Of a DNA stretch of 64,000 nucleotides, positions 1 to 8,805 are shown piece by piece. Position numbers and translations under genes: made by a program. The stretch comes from an uncultured Flavobacteriaceae bacterium (lineage in GTDB: Bacteria; Bacteroidota; Bacteroidia; Flavobacteriales; Flavobacteriaceae). The stretch covers positions 310,001 through 374,000 of the forward strand of contig CANMSI010000003.1 in assembly GCA_947500575.1 (NCBI GenBank), written 5' to 3'. Numbering within the stretch: position 1 is the first letter of the stretch; each line of letters begins with the position of its first letter. The notes beneath the pieces are model-generated. The model was given only the letters and a program-made list of their open reading frames with translations. It had not been told where the DNA came from and did no database searches.

Positions 1-2330
1 GAATTGTCTGGAAGCCTTAAGGCGTAAGTGTAGTTTCCCCAGCCTCCAATAGCTTCTATGGTGACACTTCCTGGAGCTCCACAATTCATCGGGGAGACAT
101 CAATAGAGGTGATATCCAAAGCAGCACTTGGAGAATCGATTGTCGCAGAAGCAGTTTTTGTACACCCTCCGTTATCGTCTGTTACGGTAATAGTATAAGT
201 GTCCGCGGCCAAGCCTGTTAACACAGGAATAGAAGTATTTAATAGTGTATTACTATCAACCAGAGTTCCTCCCGAATTTCTAATTTCATAGCTAAAAGTA
301 GTACTGTAATCAGTTACGGTAAATTCAATGCTGCCATCGGAGTTTCCAATACAGCTTAGGTTTGTTTTTACTTGTCCGCTTACGGCAAACTGGGTAGGAT
401 TCGCAACGGTATAGTTACGCACTATTTTACAACCATCATTAGCAGTCACCTCAAAAGTATAGGTATTTGGAGCTAAATTGGTAAAAGTATCATCTGGAGC
501 AGTTACTGAAATGGGCGCAGTAATGGCATAGGTAAATGGAGCGTTCCCATTTTCTACAGTAATTGTAATATCGGTGGTTCCCGCAGTACAGTCTACTCCC
601 GAGTTTGTAAAGACAAGATCAGTAGCATTATTGGCCTGATTAATAGTTTGATTGGCAGTTGCCAAACAGTTATTAGCATCTTTTACTGTAATGGTATATT
701 CCCCACCGCCAAGACCTGTAAAATCCTGACCGGGTTGAAAGTCAATGCCGTTAATACTATATTCAAACGGAGCTGTTCCTCCTGTTGTAATGCTAGCTTG
801 TAGGGTTGCAGAACCATTGGTGCAATCTATCTCTTGGGTAACTGTTGCGGCGACTTCAAAGGGTGCGCTAGGATTAATAGTAACATCACCGTGCACTAGG
901 TCGCAAGTTCCTCCTGCTTTTTCTTTTCTTATTACAATAGGGTAGGTACCTGTTGCTAAATTGCTAAAGACATTTGAAGTCTGAAAAGTCCCCCCATTGT
1001 CCATGCTGTACGTCACAGAATACCCTTGAGTATTGGTTACATCAACAGTAATGCTTCCGTTATCTATACCATTGCAAGTTACATTTTCCGAACTAAGACT
1101 ATATACTATTTCTTGTTCGGCGCTAACCGCTACTGGAATAGCATCTATTTCACAACCGTTCGCATCTTTAATACGTACGGTGTAGTTTCCAGCTGTTGTT
1201 GCTTCTATTACTGTTTGGTTTCCGGCCGTAAATGCAGTGTAGGTTACACCAGCATCTGTACTAAATTCGTAAGGAGCATTGCCGCCAGTTTCAGTCACTG
1301 TAATGATACCTGGACTACAATCTATATTTTTAGTTACTACGATATTAGGTTGAATGGGTTGAAACGGTAAAATATCTATCTGTTCTGTGTAGGAACAACT
1401 AGAGATACTTGCCAATGTAACTTCAATATCATAGGTTCCTGCATCAAGATTGTCAAAAGTATAGCTAGCATTTGTTATAGGCCCTGACGAGTTTAGCAAA
1501 CTTCCTCCCTGACTTAAGTTGTATATGTAGCTCGAAGAGGCATCTGCGATATCAATGCTAATTTCTCCTTTGTCTGTATTACAAGTAATAGGCACTATGG
1601 AAGTAGTGGCGTTGATACTATTATTACTTACCTGAATATCGTTTACCTGAAATTCGCAACCTGCAGTATTGTCTTTTCTGCGAATAAGAACATCATAAAG
1701 TCCGGCAGAAGTTACCGTAAAAAGGTTACTATCTTGCCATGAAGCTCCATTGGTAATACTAAACTCGTAAGAAGCAGGAATGTTATTAATCGAAATATTT
1801 CCAGGACTACCACAGTCTATATTGGTTACTACTGCGTTTGGATTCAAACCATTGACAAATACATTGAAGTAAAAACGTTCGAAGGTATCATCGTTATAAG
1901 TCACTAAAATTCTATATTCCCCAGCTTCGGAAACAGTGTATTGGGTATTGGTACTTACTTCATCCCAACCACAGCTTCCAGATCGTTTTAAACATTCATC
2001 TGCACAACTTCCATCTTGGTACTTGGACCACACAATTTGTTTAAGGTTCGGAATGTTTGTGCTAAGAACACGTTCTGCATCAGTACCACAGAGATAAATC
2101 TCATGATATTCTGCATTATCGTTCGGACAGAACTTAACAGCATCTGTTAATCCCGCCAAAGGATGATTTACAAGGAGTGCTGCATTTACTGCTTGTTCTT
2201 TAGGTTCTCCAAAAATTTCACCGAAGGAAATATGGGGTAGAACATATCCAAACAAAGAGGATACGAGTAACGCAAGTACTAAGGAGATTGCACCTTTTTT
2301 AAGGCGCAAAGAATTCTTTGGCGTAGGCAT
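1..2330 (-). CDS. Large secreted repeat adhesin, SprB-like (5' part; 3' end outside window)
   Basis: An open minus-strand frame runs from an ATG at 2330 through base 1 without a stop, giving about 776 codons, so the protein is larger than seen. It begins with a basic stretch and a hydrophobic segment (residues about 13-30), a plausible signal peptide. A Cys-rich Ig-like region (residues about 45-160) precedes about eight repeats of 80-88 residues, each starting with a core such as NIDCSPG, VTCNGIDNG or EIDCTNGS and ending in a YTITVKDANNC-like motif; the repeat starts lie near 1835, 1590, 1325, 1080, 825, 590, 350 and 95. This matches SprB-type surface proteins of gliding Bacteroidota, which are exported by the type IX system. 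The C-terminal sorting domain that would prove this is not in the window. Plus-strand frames over this region are shadows. Adhesin role is inferred. Confidence 0.85.
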   Translation of the reverse strand, partial: MPTPKNSLRLKKGAISLVLALLVSSLFGYVLPHISFGEIFGEPKEQAVNAALLVNHPLAGLTDAVKFCPNDNAEYHEIYLCGTDAERVLSTNIPNLKQIVWSKYQDGSCADECLKRSGSCGWDEVSTNTQYTVSEAGEYRILVTYNDDTFERFYFNVFVNGLNPNAVVTNIDCGSPGNISINNIPASYEFSITNGASWQDSNLFTVTSAGLYDVLIRRKDNTAGCEFQVNDIQVSNNSINATTSIVPITCNTDKGEISIDIADASSSYIYNLSQGGSLLNSSGPITNASYTFDNLDAGTYDIEVTLASISSCSYTEQIDILPFQPIQPNIVVTKNIDCSPGIITVTETGGNAPYEFSTDAGVTYTAFTAGNQTVIEATTAGNYTVRIKDANGCEIDAIPVAVSAEQEIVYSLSSENVTCNGIDNGSITVDVTNTQGYSVTYSMDNGGTFQTSNVFSNLATGTYPIVIRKEKAGGTCDLVHGDVTINPSAPFEVAATVTQEIDCTNGSATLQASITTGGTAPFEYSINGIDFQPGQDFTGLGGGEYTITVKDANNCLATANQTINQANNATDLVFTNSGVDCTAGTTDITITVENGNAPFTYAITAPISVTAPDDTFTNLAPNTYTFEVTANDGCKIVRNYTVANPTQFAVSGQVKTNLSCIGNSDGSIEFTVTDYSTTFSYEIRNSGGTLVDSNTLLNTSIPVLTGLAADTYTITVTDDNGGCTKTASATIDSPSAALDITSIDVSPMNCGAPGSVTIEAIGGWGNYTYALRLPDN

Positions 2331-2597
2331 AAGTAGGTTTTTTGGTCATTTAGCTTAATTTTTCTTTCAAAGAACTATGGGGTAGTTCATCGATCAAAAT
2401 CTATTATTAAACGCTTGAATGCTGTTTTTAGTATTCAAAATTTAACGATTTCTAAGCGAAATGAAATCCAAAGCTAAGAATTGATAATTGGCACTTCAAA
2501 TTATTTCGTTAAACCTCCATTAAAATGGATAATACGTTCATTTTCAATAATTTAAATAGAAAAGAATTTTTGGTCAAAAGAAAAGGAAGAGAATGTG

Positions 2598-2605
2598 TAA
2601 ATTTG
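2598..2605 (+). promoter_or_regulatory. -7 promoter element for the aldo/keto reductase
   Basis: TAAATTTG fits the Bacteroidota -7 consensus TAnnTTTG. The nearest TTG (2570-2572) is 25 bases upstream, slightly too far, so the -33 element is weak. It lies inside the reading frame that opens at 2593, which argues that translation starts at 2638 instead. The rest of the gap 2331-2637 is AT-rich and holds nothing else I recognise. Confidence 0.4.
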
Positions 2606-2637
2606 GGGCTTTATTAAAACCTCAAATTGCAAAGAAA

Positions 2638-3678
2638 ATGAAATATACTACCCTACCACATACGGATATAGAAGTGAGCAAAATATGCCTTGGAACCATG
2701 ACTTGGGGTCGTCAAAATACAGAGGAGGAAGGGCATGCTCAAATGGATTATGCGTTAGAACAAGGAGTTAATTTCTTCGATACTGCAGAATTGTATCCTG
2801 TACCAGCTGGAAAGGAATATCACTCCTTAACAGAAGAAATTATTGGGAATTGGTTTAAAAAAACAGGAAACCGGGATAAGATTGTATTGGCCTCTAAAAT
2901 TGCGGGAAAGGCAGAGTTTACAAAGTATATAAGAAGCACTGGTTTTAGTAAGGAATCTATTAGAGAGGCTGTAGAGGGAAGTCTAGGTCGTTTACAAACG
3001 GATTATATTGACTTGTACCAATTGCATTGGCCAGAGCGCGCCACCAACTATTTTGGACAAAGAGGGTACAAACACGATATTTCGGATCATTGGAAAGATA
3101 ATATTCATCAGGTTTTAGAAACTTTACGTGATTTAAAAGCGGAGGGAAAAATAAAACATGTAGGGATTTCTAATGAGACTCCTTGGGGTACAATGCGTTA
3201 TTTAGAAGAAAGCAAAGTGCATGCAAGTTTACCTAGGATGATTACCATCCAAAACCCATATTGTTTGTTAAACAGAACTTTTGAAACAGGAATGTCTGAA
3301 ATTTCAATAAGGGAGCAAATAGGGCTCATTCCATATTCTCCTCTAGGATTTGGGGTGTTAAGCGGAAAGTACTTGGGAGGTAGAAAACCAGAAAAAGCAA
3401 GAATTAGCTTATTTCCAAATTATAATAGATACAGTGGGGATACTGCAGTGACGGCTACCCAAAAATATTATGAATTGGCACAAGCGAATGACCTCTCCTT
3501 AGCCCAAATGTCCTTAGCTTTTGTAAATACAAGACCTTTTGTTACCAGCAATATTATAGGAGCTACTTCACTGAAGCAATTAGAAGAGAACATTGAAAGT
3601 ATTAATGTAGATTTGAGCGAGGAGGTGCTTAAAGGAATAGAAGCAATTCATAACGAAATACCCAATCCTGCTCCTTAA
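2638..3678 (+). CDS. Aldo/keto reductase, Tas-like
   Basis: The protein is an NADP(H)-dependent oxidoreductase of the aldo/keto reductase superfamily with a TIM-barrel fold. From the ATG at 2638 it has 346 residues, and the N-terminus MKYTTLPHTDIEVSK closely resembles E. coli Tas, also 346 residues long. The catalytic tetrad is visible as D48 and Y53 (FFDTAELYPVP), K87 (LASKIAG) and H130 (YQLHWPER). The frame extends upstream to an ATG at 2593, but that adds 15 unconserved residues and spans a -7 promoter element, so 2638 is preferred. The gene converges on the next one with a gap of only 7 bases. The physiological substrate is unknown. Confidence 0.9.
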   Translation: MKYTTLPHTDIEVSKICLGTMTWGRQNTEEEGHAQMDYALEQGVNFFDTAELYPVPAGKEYHSLTEEIIGNWFKKTGNRDKIVLASKIAGKAEFTKYIRSTGFSKESIREAVEGSLGRLQTDYIDLYQLHWPERATNYFGQRGYKHDISDHWKDNIHQVLETLRDLKAEGKIKHVGISNETPWGTMRYLEESKVHASLPRMITIQNPYCLLNRTFETGMSEISIREQIGLIPYSPLGFGVLSGKYLGGRKPEKARISLFPNYNRYSGDTAVTATQKYYELAQANDLSLAQMSLAFVNTRPFVTSNIIGATSLKQLEENIESINVDLSEEVLKGIEAIHNEIPNPAP

Positions 3679-3685
3679 AAAACAT

Positions 3686-4738
3686 CTAAAATACTTCGCT
3701 GTCTACGTCTTCAATAAATTTGATAACCCCAGCGAAATAGGTTTTTTGATCGTCGTATTGAGATAAATGACTTCCGTTAGGACAATGTAAATACCTGCCC
3801 TTCTGAACTTGTTTGGACATCCACTCCATATGCTCAGGATTCATGGTGTCATGGGCACTCCCAATCACCAGTGTAGGCACTTTAATTTCTTTTAAACGCT
3901 CTTTAATATCCCAATCTTTTAAAGTAGCATCGCCTGTAATACCAAACTCACTATGTCCCTGCATATGCACATATACTTGGTTATTAGCGTGTTTTAAGGT
4001 CCGCATCACCGCCTCTGGCCATTGATCTGAAGGTTTTCTAAGCACATGTTCTGTATAATAATGCTCAAATAGTAATTCTCCGTATCTGGGATTGGCAAAA
4101 TCTTCTTTAGCCTCTAGGTCTTTTATTTCCTTGTAGACCTCAGGGTCTAATTGCGGACCTAATACTTCTTGTGCATAAGCGTTGTATTCAGGGATACTAG
4201 ACATCATATTGGAAATTACCAGCCCTTTTAAATTATCTTGATATTTCAGGGCATACTCCATTGCTAAAATCCCTCCCCAAGATTGTCCAAGCAGATAGAA
4301 ATTAGAACTATCTAAGCCTAGTGCTATTCTTACTTGTTCTACTTCTTCAACAAAACGAGCGGTATTCCAAAGACTAATATCATCCGGCTGGTCACTGTAA
4401 TACGAACCCAATTGATCATAGTAGATGTACTCAATGTCTTCTTGTGGAAAATAGCCATCGGCACACTCATACAACTCATGAGTCATTCCGGGGCCGCCAT
4501 GTAATAGCAATACTTTTTTTGTAGGATTGTTTCCTATTCTCTTGGTCCATACTTTAAAAGTACCTTTCTCTGTAGTAATCGGTATCATTTTAATACCTCC
4601 GGTGTATTGATCATCTCTATTCTCAAAACTGAGATACTCTGATTTAGAGGTATTTGTACTTTCTTTGGCTAAAGGTGTTTCTTGTTTGCAACTAATAAGG
4701 ATCGTTAAAAAGAGGATCAGGAAAAGCGTGGGTTTCAT
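3686..4738 (-). CDS. Lipoprotein alpha/beta hydrolase, proline iminopeptidase-like (S33)
   Basis: This is a serine hydrolase with the features of proline iminopeptidases: oxyanion motif HGGPG (residues 80-84), nucleophile S153 in GQSWGG, D297 in GSAHD and H324 in NGSHLSQ. The N-terminus is a hydrophobic segment ending in a lipobox (LISC, C17), so it is probably a lipid-anchored envelope enzyme rather than the usual cytoplasmic peptidase. Release of N-terminal proline from peptides is the family activity; the real substrate cannot be told from sequence. It lies 42 bases downstream of radA on the same strand, without an obvious terminator between them. Confidence 0.85.
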   Translation of the reverse strand: MKPTLFLILFLTILISCKQETPLAKESTNTSKSEYLSFENRDDQYTGGIKMIPITTEKGTFKVWTKRIGNNPTKKVLLLHGGPGMTHELYECADGYFPQEDIEYIYYDQLGSYYSDQPDDISLWNTARFVEEVEQVRIALGLDSSNFYLLGQSWGGILAMEYALKYQDNLKGLVISNMMSSIPEYNAYAQEVLGPQLDPEVYKEIKDLEAKEDFANPRYGELLFEHYYTEHVLRKPSDQWPEAVMRTLKHANNQVYVHMQGHSEFGITGDATLKDWDIKERLKEIKVPTLVIGSAHDTMNPEHMEWMSKQVQKGRYLHCPNGSHLSQYDDQKTYFAGVIKFIEDVDSEVF

Positions 4739-4780
4739 TTTTTTGACTTTGTTTAAAGGTAAAAAAATAAATCAAACTCT

Positions 4781-6145
4781 TTATCCAAATAATTCTGACA
4801 CTACATCCTCAATTTTAGCCACTAGGTGAATGCTAATCTTTTTATCTTTCAAAGAAATTTTATTGTTTTTAGAAACAAAGATGCTAGAAAAACCAAGTTT
4901 TTCTGCCTCAAGGATCCGTTGTTCAACTCGTTGAACAGGTCGTATCTCGCCAGCTAAACCTACTTCTGCCGCAAAACAAACCCCTTTCTCTATTGGAATA
5001 TCTGCGTTGCTTGATAGGATAGCAGCAATAACGGATAAATCAATGGCAGTGTCGTCTACAGAGATTCCCCCTGTGATATTTAAAAAAACATCCTTGGCAC
5101 CCAGTTTAAACCCAGCTCTTTTTTCCAAGACTGCCAATACCATGTTCAGTCTTTTAGCATTGTAGCCTGTTGTAGAACGTTGTGGTGTTCCATAAACAGC
5201 AGAGCTTACCAGTGCTTGAATTTCTATCATTAAGGGACGCATTCCTTCTAGAGTAGCTGCAATTGCAGTTCCACTCAGGTTTTCATCATTTTTTGAAATT
5301 AGAATTTCGGAAGGATTATTCACTTCTCGTAATCCACTAGCTTGCATTTCGTAAATGCCTAATTCTGCAGTGGAACCGAAACGGTTTTTTAGGGCTCTAA
5401 GAATTCGAAATACATAATTGCGATCTCCCTCAAATTGCAATACGGTATCTACCATATGCTCTAAAATTTTGGGTCCAGCAATAGTGCCATCTTTGGTAAT
5501 ATGACCAATAAGAATAACAGGAGTGTTCGTTTCCTTAGCAAATTTTATTAGTTCGGCGGTACATTCCCTAATTTGAGAAATACTGCCAGCAGCAGATTCA
5601 ATATAATCGGAATGTAGCGTTTGAATAGAGTCTATAACAACAATGTCAGGGGCAACGGCTTCAATTTGTCTGAAAATATTTTGTGTTTTGGTTTCAGTAA
5701 GAATAAAACAGGTTTCATTTCCAGAATGAATTCGGTCTGCTCGCATTTTTATCTGCTTCTGACTTTCTTCTCCAGATACATATAAAGTTTTATAGGGAAG
5801 TCGCAAGGCTATTTGCAGTAGCAAAGTACTTTTACCAATACCTGGTTCACCTCCCAGTAGTACCAAAGAACCAGGAACCAATCCACCACCTAGCACACGA
5901 TTAAACTCCATGTCATAGGTGTTAATTCGAAGCTCTTTCTCGCTACTAATTTCCTTAATTTTAAGAGGTTTGGCAGTACGGCTTGTGCTTGCCGCTTCTG
6001 GGGTTTTCCAATCTGATTTTTCAGATTTTTGAATAAGCTCTTCTACAATAGTATTCCATTCTTTACAGGCAGTGCATTGCCCCGCCCATTTGGCGTATTG
6101 GGTGCCGCAGTTTTGGCAAAAAAAAGCAGTTTTAGTTTTGGCCAT
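4781..6145 (-). CDS. radA: DNA repair protein RadA (Sms)
   Basis: RadA is a RecA-related ATPase that drives branch migration and processing of recombination intermediates. All marks are present in 454 residues: an N-terminal zinc finger (C10, C13, C24, C27), Walker A GGEPGIGKST (98-107), the RadA signature KNRFG (253-257), and a C-terminal Lon-protease-like domain. The start codon ATG at 6145 places the zinc finger where the family has it. It is followed on the same strand by the hydrolase gene and separated from the gene upstream by a terminator at 6238-6267. Confidence 0.97.
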   Translation of the reverse strand: MAKTKTAFFCQNCGTQYAKWAGQCTACKEWNTIVEELIQKSEKSDWKTPEAASTSRTAKPLKIKEISSEKELRINTYDMEFNRVLGGGLVPGSLVLLGGEPGIGKSTLLLQIALRLPYKTLYVSGEESQKQIKMRADRIHSGNETCFILTETKTQNIFRQIEAVAPDIVVIDSIQTLHSDYIESAAGSISQIRECTAELIKFAKETNTPVILIGHITKDGTIAGPKILEHMVDTVLQFEGDRNYVFRILRALKNRFGSTAELGIYEMQASGLREVNNPSEILISKNDENLSGTAIAATLEGMRPLMIEIQALVSSAVYGTPQRSTTGYNAKRLNMVLAVLEKRAGFKLGAKDVFLNITGGISVDDTAIDLSVIAAILSSNADIPIEKGVCFAAEVGLAGEIRPVQRVEQRILEAEKLGFSSIFVSKNNKISLKDKKISIHLVAKIEDVVSELFG

Positions 6146-6237
6146 AGACCCATATCGATTTTGGCTAAAGATAAGACAAAGTTGGTAGCCTAAAAAGTGG
6201 TAAACAAGATGAATAGAGCGATAGAAAAAATAACAAT

Positions 6238-6267
6238 CCCTGTATAGCCTTGTAAGGCCATACAGGG
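6238..6267 (-). terminator. Rho-independent-type terminator
   Basis: Inverted repeat with outer stem CCCTGTAT/ATACAGGG and inner stem CCTT/AAGG. On the minus strand it is followed by ATTGTTATTTTTTC, a T-rich tract. It would end transcription of the panC-panD-YbhN-esterase run before radA. Confidence 0.65.
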
Positions 6268-6304
6268 ATAACTAGAATATATAAAGTAGTTTTTGAACTA
6301 CAAC

Positions 6305-7447
6305 TTAGTAACCAAAATCTGCTTTAAGGGCGTCCATTTTTTCCAAAGCCATTTCCTTAGTAAGGAAGTCTATTTCGTCCATCCCAAAGGCTTTTTCAAA
6401 GCTTCTTAGTGCTTTCTTTGGTTCGCCTATTTCTTCAAAATACTCGCCTTCAAAATAAAAGCCTAACATGCTATCTGGAAATTCTACCTTACACAGATCA
6501 GATAAAGGTTTTAAGGATTCAAAATCTTCTTTTTTTCTGGTACCCGCATAAATGGCCATAATATCGTTCAATTCTACTGCTTTTTTAAAGCCAAACAAAT
6601 CTTCAATGGTTTTATACTTGTTTTTTAAATAATCAAAAACAGGATCATCAGAAGTTAAGAGTTTCTCTTTGTATTCCTTAGGACTAATAGGTCTAAAAAT
6701 TGTAAATATGTCGTCCCACGCTTTACTAATTCCGTAGGTGGCGATGGTAATATCATTTGCATCTTCATAAACATCGTAGAAGTAGTGCAGAGATTCTTTG
6801 TCCAATGCTTTAATTGCCTTATCCATAGCTTCTATCTGAGCTGTTTCTTTGCTTTTTTCTCCTTCCACAATTAAGTGATAGAAAATTTGCTGATCTAAAG
6901 CTCCTAAACGCTGTGGAACACGTGTTTCCATTTCTGGCGCTAAGAGAGGAGATATGCTAACAATAGAGTTGAAAAGAGACTTTTCTTTAAAAAGGTAGAA
7001 ATTTCCAAAATTTGCGGTAATGTCATATCCTACAATCATTTTAAAAGGTGCTGTACTGTATTTGGTTTCAATGAATGGAATAATTTCCATTCCTAAAAAC
7101 TCAAAAAATTGCTTGCCTTTTTCAGTGGGCAAACCGTCTTCTTCTTGAAACTCACAATCATCCCAGCGAAGTTCATCCTTACCTTGGTTAATTCCAACTA
7201 TGATCGCCTGAGGCATGCCTTGATGATCACTATAGAACTTAGCGTTTGCTAAAACATTATCAAATAAAAATTCAGCATCCAATACAATTACTACTGGATA
7301 TTTTTTTTCCGGGGTATAGTCTTCTGGAATGTAGTACTTTATATCTCTTCGTTCTTGAAGTTTAAAAGATTCGAATATTTCTTCTTTGATTTGTGCACTT
7401 ATTCCCGTGCATATTAAAAAAGCAAAGAGTGTAATGATGTTACGCAT
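6305..7447 (-). CDS. Secreted alpha/beta hydrolase, Fes-like esterase family
   Basis: The preferred start is the ATG at 7447, which gives a clean signal peptide (MRNIITLFAFLICTGISAQ); the frame also opens at a GTG at 7474 overlapping the preceding stop. The N-terminal half resembles the putative esterase family related to enterochelin esterase: Y-I-P-E-D-Y, VVIVLDAEFLFDN, then an IPFIETKY segment. The region after it reads MIVGYDITANFGNF where the family usually has a GxSxGG nucleophile elbow, so the catalytic serine seems to be missing (Asp instead). The C-terminus looks like a short TPR-type helical region. It probably is an exported, possibly inactive hydrolase-fold protein in an operon with the YbhN-like gene 26 bases upstream. 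Confidence 0.7.
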   Translation of the reverse strand: MRNIITLFAFLICTGISAQIKEEIFESFKLQERRDIKYYIPEDYTPEKKYPVVIVLDAEFLFDNVLANAKFYSDHQGMPQAIIVGINQGKDELRWDDCEFQEEDGLPTEKGKQFFEFLGMEIIPFIETKYSTAPFKMIVGYDITANFGNFYLFKEKSLFNSIVSISPLLAPEMETRVPQRLGALDQQIFYHLIVEGEKSKETAQIEAMDKAIKALDKESLHYFYDVYEDANDITIATYGISKAWDDIFTIFRPISPKEYKEKLLTSDDPVFDYLKNKYKTIEDLFGFKKAVELNDIMAIYAGTRKKEDFESLKPLSDLCKVEFPDSMLGFYFEGEYFEEIGEPKKALRSFEKAFGMDEIDFLTKEMALEKMDALKADFGY

Positions 7448-7473
7448 AGAGTTTATTTTTGGCCAGTGAAACA

Positions 7474-8439
7474 CTATTTATTTCTGTTTAATAACGGTAA
7501 TACAAGAAAAGATATTGCACCAAATACAACCACCATCATGGTTTGGGCGGTCCACATAATCCAACCATAGGCATCTCCCGAAGTTTTGCTAACTCCATAA
7601 ACAGATAAAGCTGCGGTTACTGCGATAGGAAAAAGTCCTAATCCTCCATTGGTCGTAGCCATGGCAAAAGCACCTGCAACAAAGGCAACCAGAAAGGCTC
7701 CAATAGGAAGTTCAGAGGTCTCAGGAACTGTAAATTTTATCACCCAAAACATGGCAATATAACAGCTCCAAATAAAAAGGGTGTGAAATAGGAAAGCAGC
7801 TTTTCGCTTCATCTTAAAAATACTCAGAACCCCGTCTAAAAGTCCTTTCAAAAAATTTTTAATTTTAAGGGCAAAAGCACTGGTTGATTTTTGAATAATT
7901 CGAATACTGATAACAAGTCCAACAATCCCTACCGCCAATATCCCAATACTACCTACCAGGCCAATTCCATTTTCTTCTAAAATTCCCAAAATAATATCTG
8001 TCTGAAGTACCAATGCAATGAGAATAACCAAAAGCAACATAATTACGTCTATAATTCTTTCGGTTACAATGGTGCCGAAGCCTTTTTCAAAAGGTACTTC
8101 TTCATAAGTAGTCAATGCTGTAGCGCGTATAATTTCGCCAGATCTAAGTACCAGCGAATTTGCAAAATAAGAGATAAGAATAATAAGTAAATTGTTTCTT
8201 AATTTGGGTTTATAACCAAGGGGCTCTAGTAGGTAATTCCAACGAATTGCTCTAGAGATATGACTAAGAATACCAATTAAAACGGACATGGCAACCCAAA
8301 ATAAATCTGCATTTTTAATGGCTTCAAAAATCTTATCCCGATCTTCTGGAGTGGTTGAGTGATAAGAATATAATACAAGGGCAACTCCAATGGCAATAGG
8401 AATTACGAGTTTTAAGGTTTTCTTTACCGTGGTGTTCAA
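7474..8439 (-). CDS. YbhN/UPF0104 family membrane protein (LPG synthase TM-type flippase domain)
   Basis: A polytopic inner-membrane protein of 321 residues with about eight hydrophobic segments, for example residues 10-25, 45-62, 125-150, 160-182 and 290-318. The region SHISRAIRWNYLLEPLGYKPK and the pattern SYFANSLVLRSGEIIRATAL match the lysylphosphatidylglycerol synthase transmembrane (flippase) family, here without a synthase domain. Members are thought to move or bind lipids, but no substrate can be given. It follows panD with a 2-base gap, so it is translated in the same operon. Confidence 0.85.
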   Translation of the reverse strand: MNTTVKKTLKLVIPIAIGVALVLYSYHSTTPEDRDKIFEAIKNADLFWVAMSVLIGILSHISRAIRWNYLLEPLGYKPKLRNNLLIILISYFANSLVLRSGEIIRATALTTYEEVPFEKGFGTIVTERIIDVIMLLLVILIALVLQTDIILGILEENGIGLVGSIGILAVGIVGLVISIRIIQKSTSAFALKIKNFLKGLLDGVLSIFKMKRKAAFLFHTLFIWSCYIAMFWVIKFTVPETSELPIGAFLVAFVAGAFAMATTNGGLGLFPIAVTAALSVYGVSKTSGDAYGWIMWTAQTMMVVVFGAISFLVLPLLNRNK

Positions 8440-8441
8440 AA

Positions 8442-8792
8442 CTAGTTGAGCAGATTGGTTTCCTCATTGGGAAATACCAATGCAGGATTAAATTTTTTAG
8501 CTTCTTCAATATCCATTCGAGCGTAGGTAATCAAAATGAGGACATCGCCTACGGCTACTTTTCTAGAGGCAGCTCCGTTTAAGGTAATTTCGCCACTTCC
8601 TCTTGGTCCAGGGATGGCATAGGTTTCTAAACGTTCGCCATTGTTGTTATTCACAATTTGCACCTTTTCTCCTTGAATAATATTAGATGCATCCATTAAA
8701 TCTTCATCAATGGTAATGCTTCCTATATAATTTAGGTCGGCACCAGTAACTTTTACTCGGTGAATTTTAGATTTTACAACTTCTATTTGCAT
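8442..8792 (-). CDS. panD: Aspartate 1-decarboxylase
   Basis: PanD makes beta-alanine from L-aspartate for pantothenate and coenzyme A synthesis. The 116-residue proenzyme has the self-cleavage site Gly24-Ser25 (NYIGSIT), where Ser25 becomes the pyruvoyl cofactor, plus the conserved [19 protein letters not shown] and [14 protein letters not shown] segments. It is 13 bases downstream of panC, and PanC condenses its product with pantoate, so the two steps are co-transcribed. Confidence 0.97.
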   Translation of the reverse strand: MQIEVVKSKIHRVKVTGADLNYIGSITIDEDLMDASNIIQGEKVQIVNNNNGERLETYAIPGPRGSGEITLNGAASRKVAVGDVLILITYARMDIEEAKKFNPALVFPNEETNLLN

Positions 8793-8805
8793 GGGACAAA
8801 GTTAA

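Noticed and set aside
745-1370. Plus-strand open frames across the adhesin (for example 745-945 and 1026-1370)
   Set aside because: They lie on the opposite strand of a continuous, clearly protein-like repeat frame and have no recognisable sequence; they are shadows.
1-2330. Periodic structure of about 245 bases as a CRISPR or DNA repeat array
   Set aside because: The period is only visible at protein level; the DNA units are diverged and encode repeat modules of one frame.
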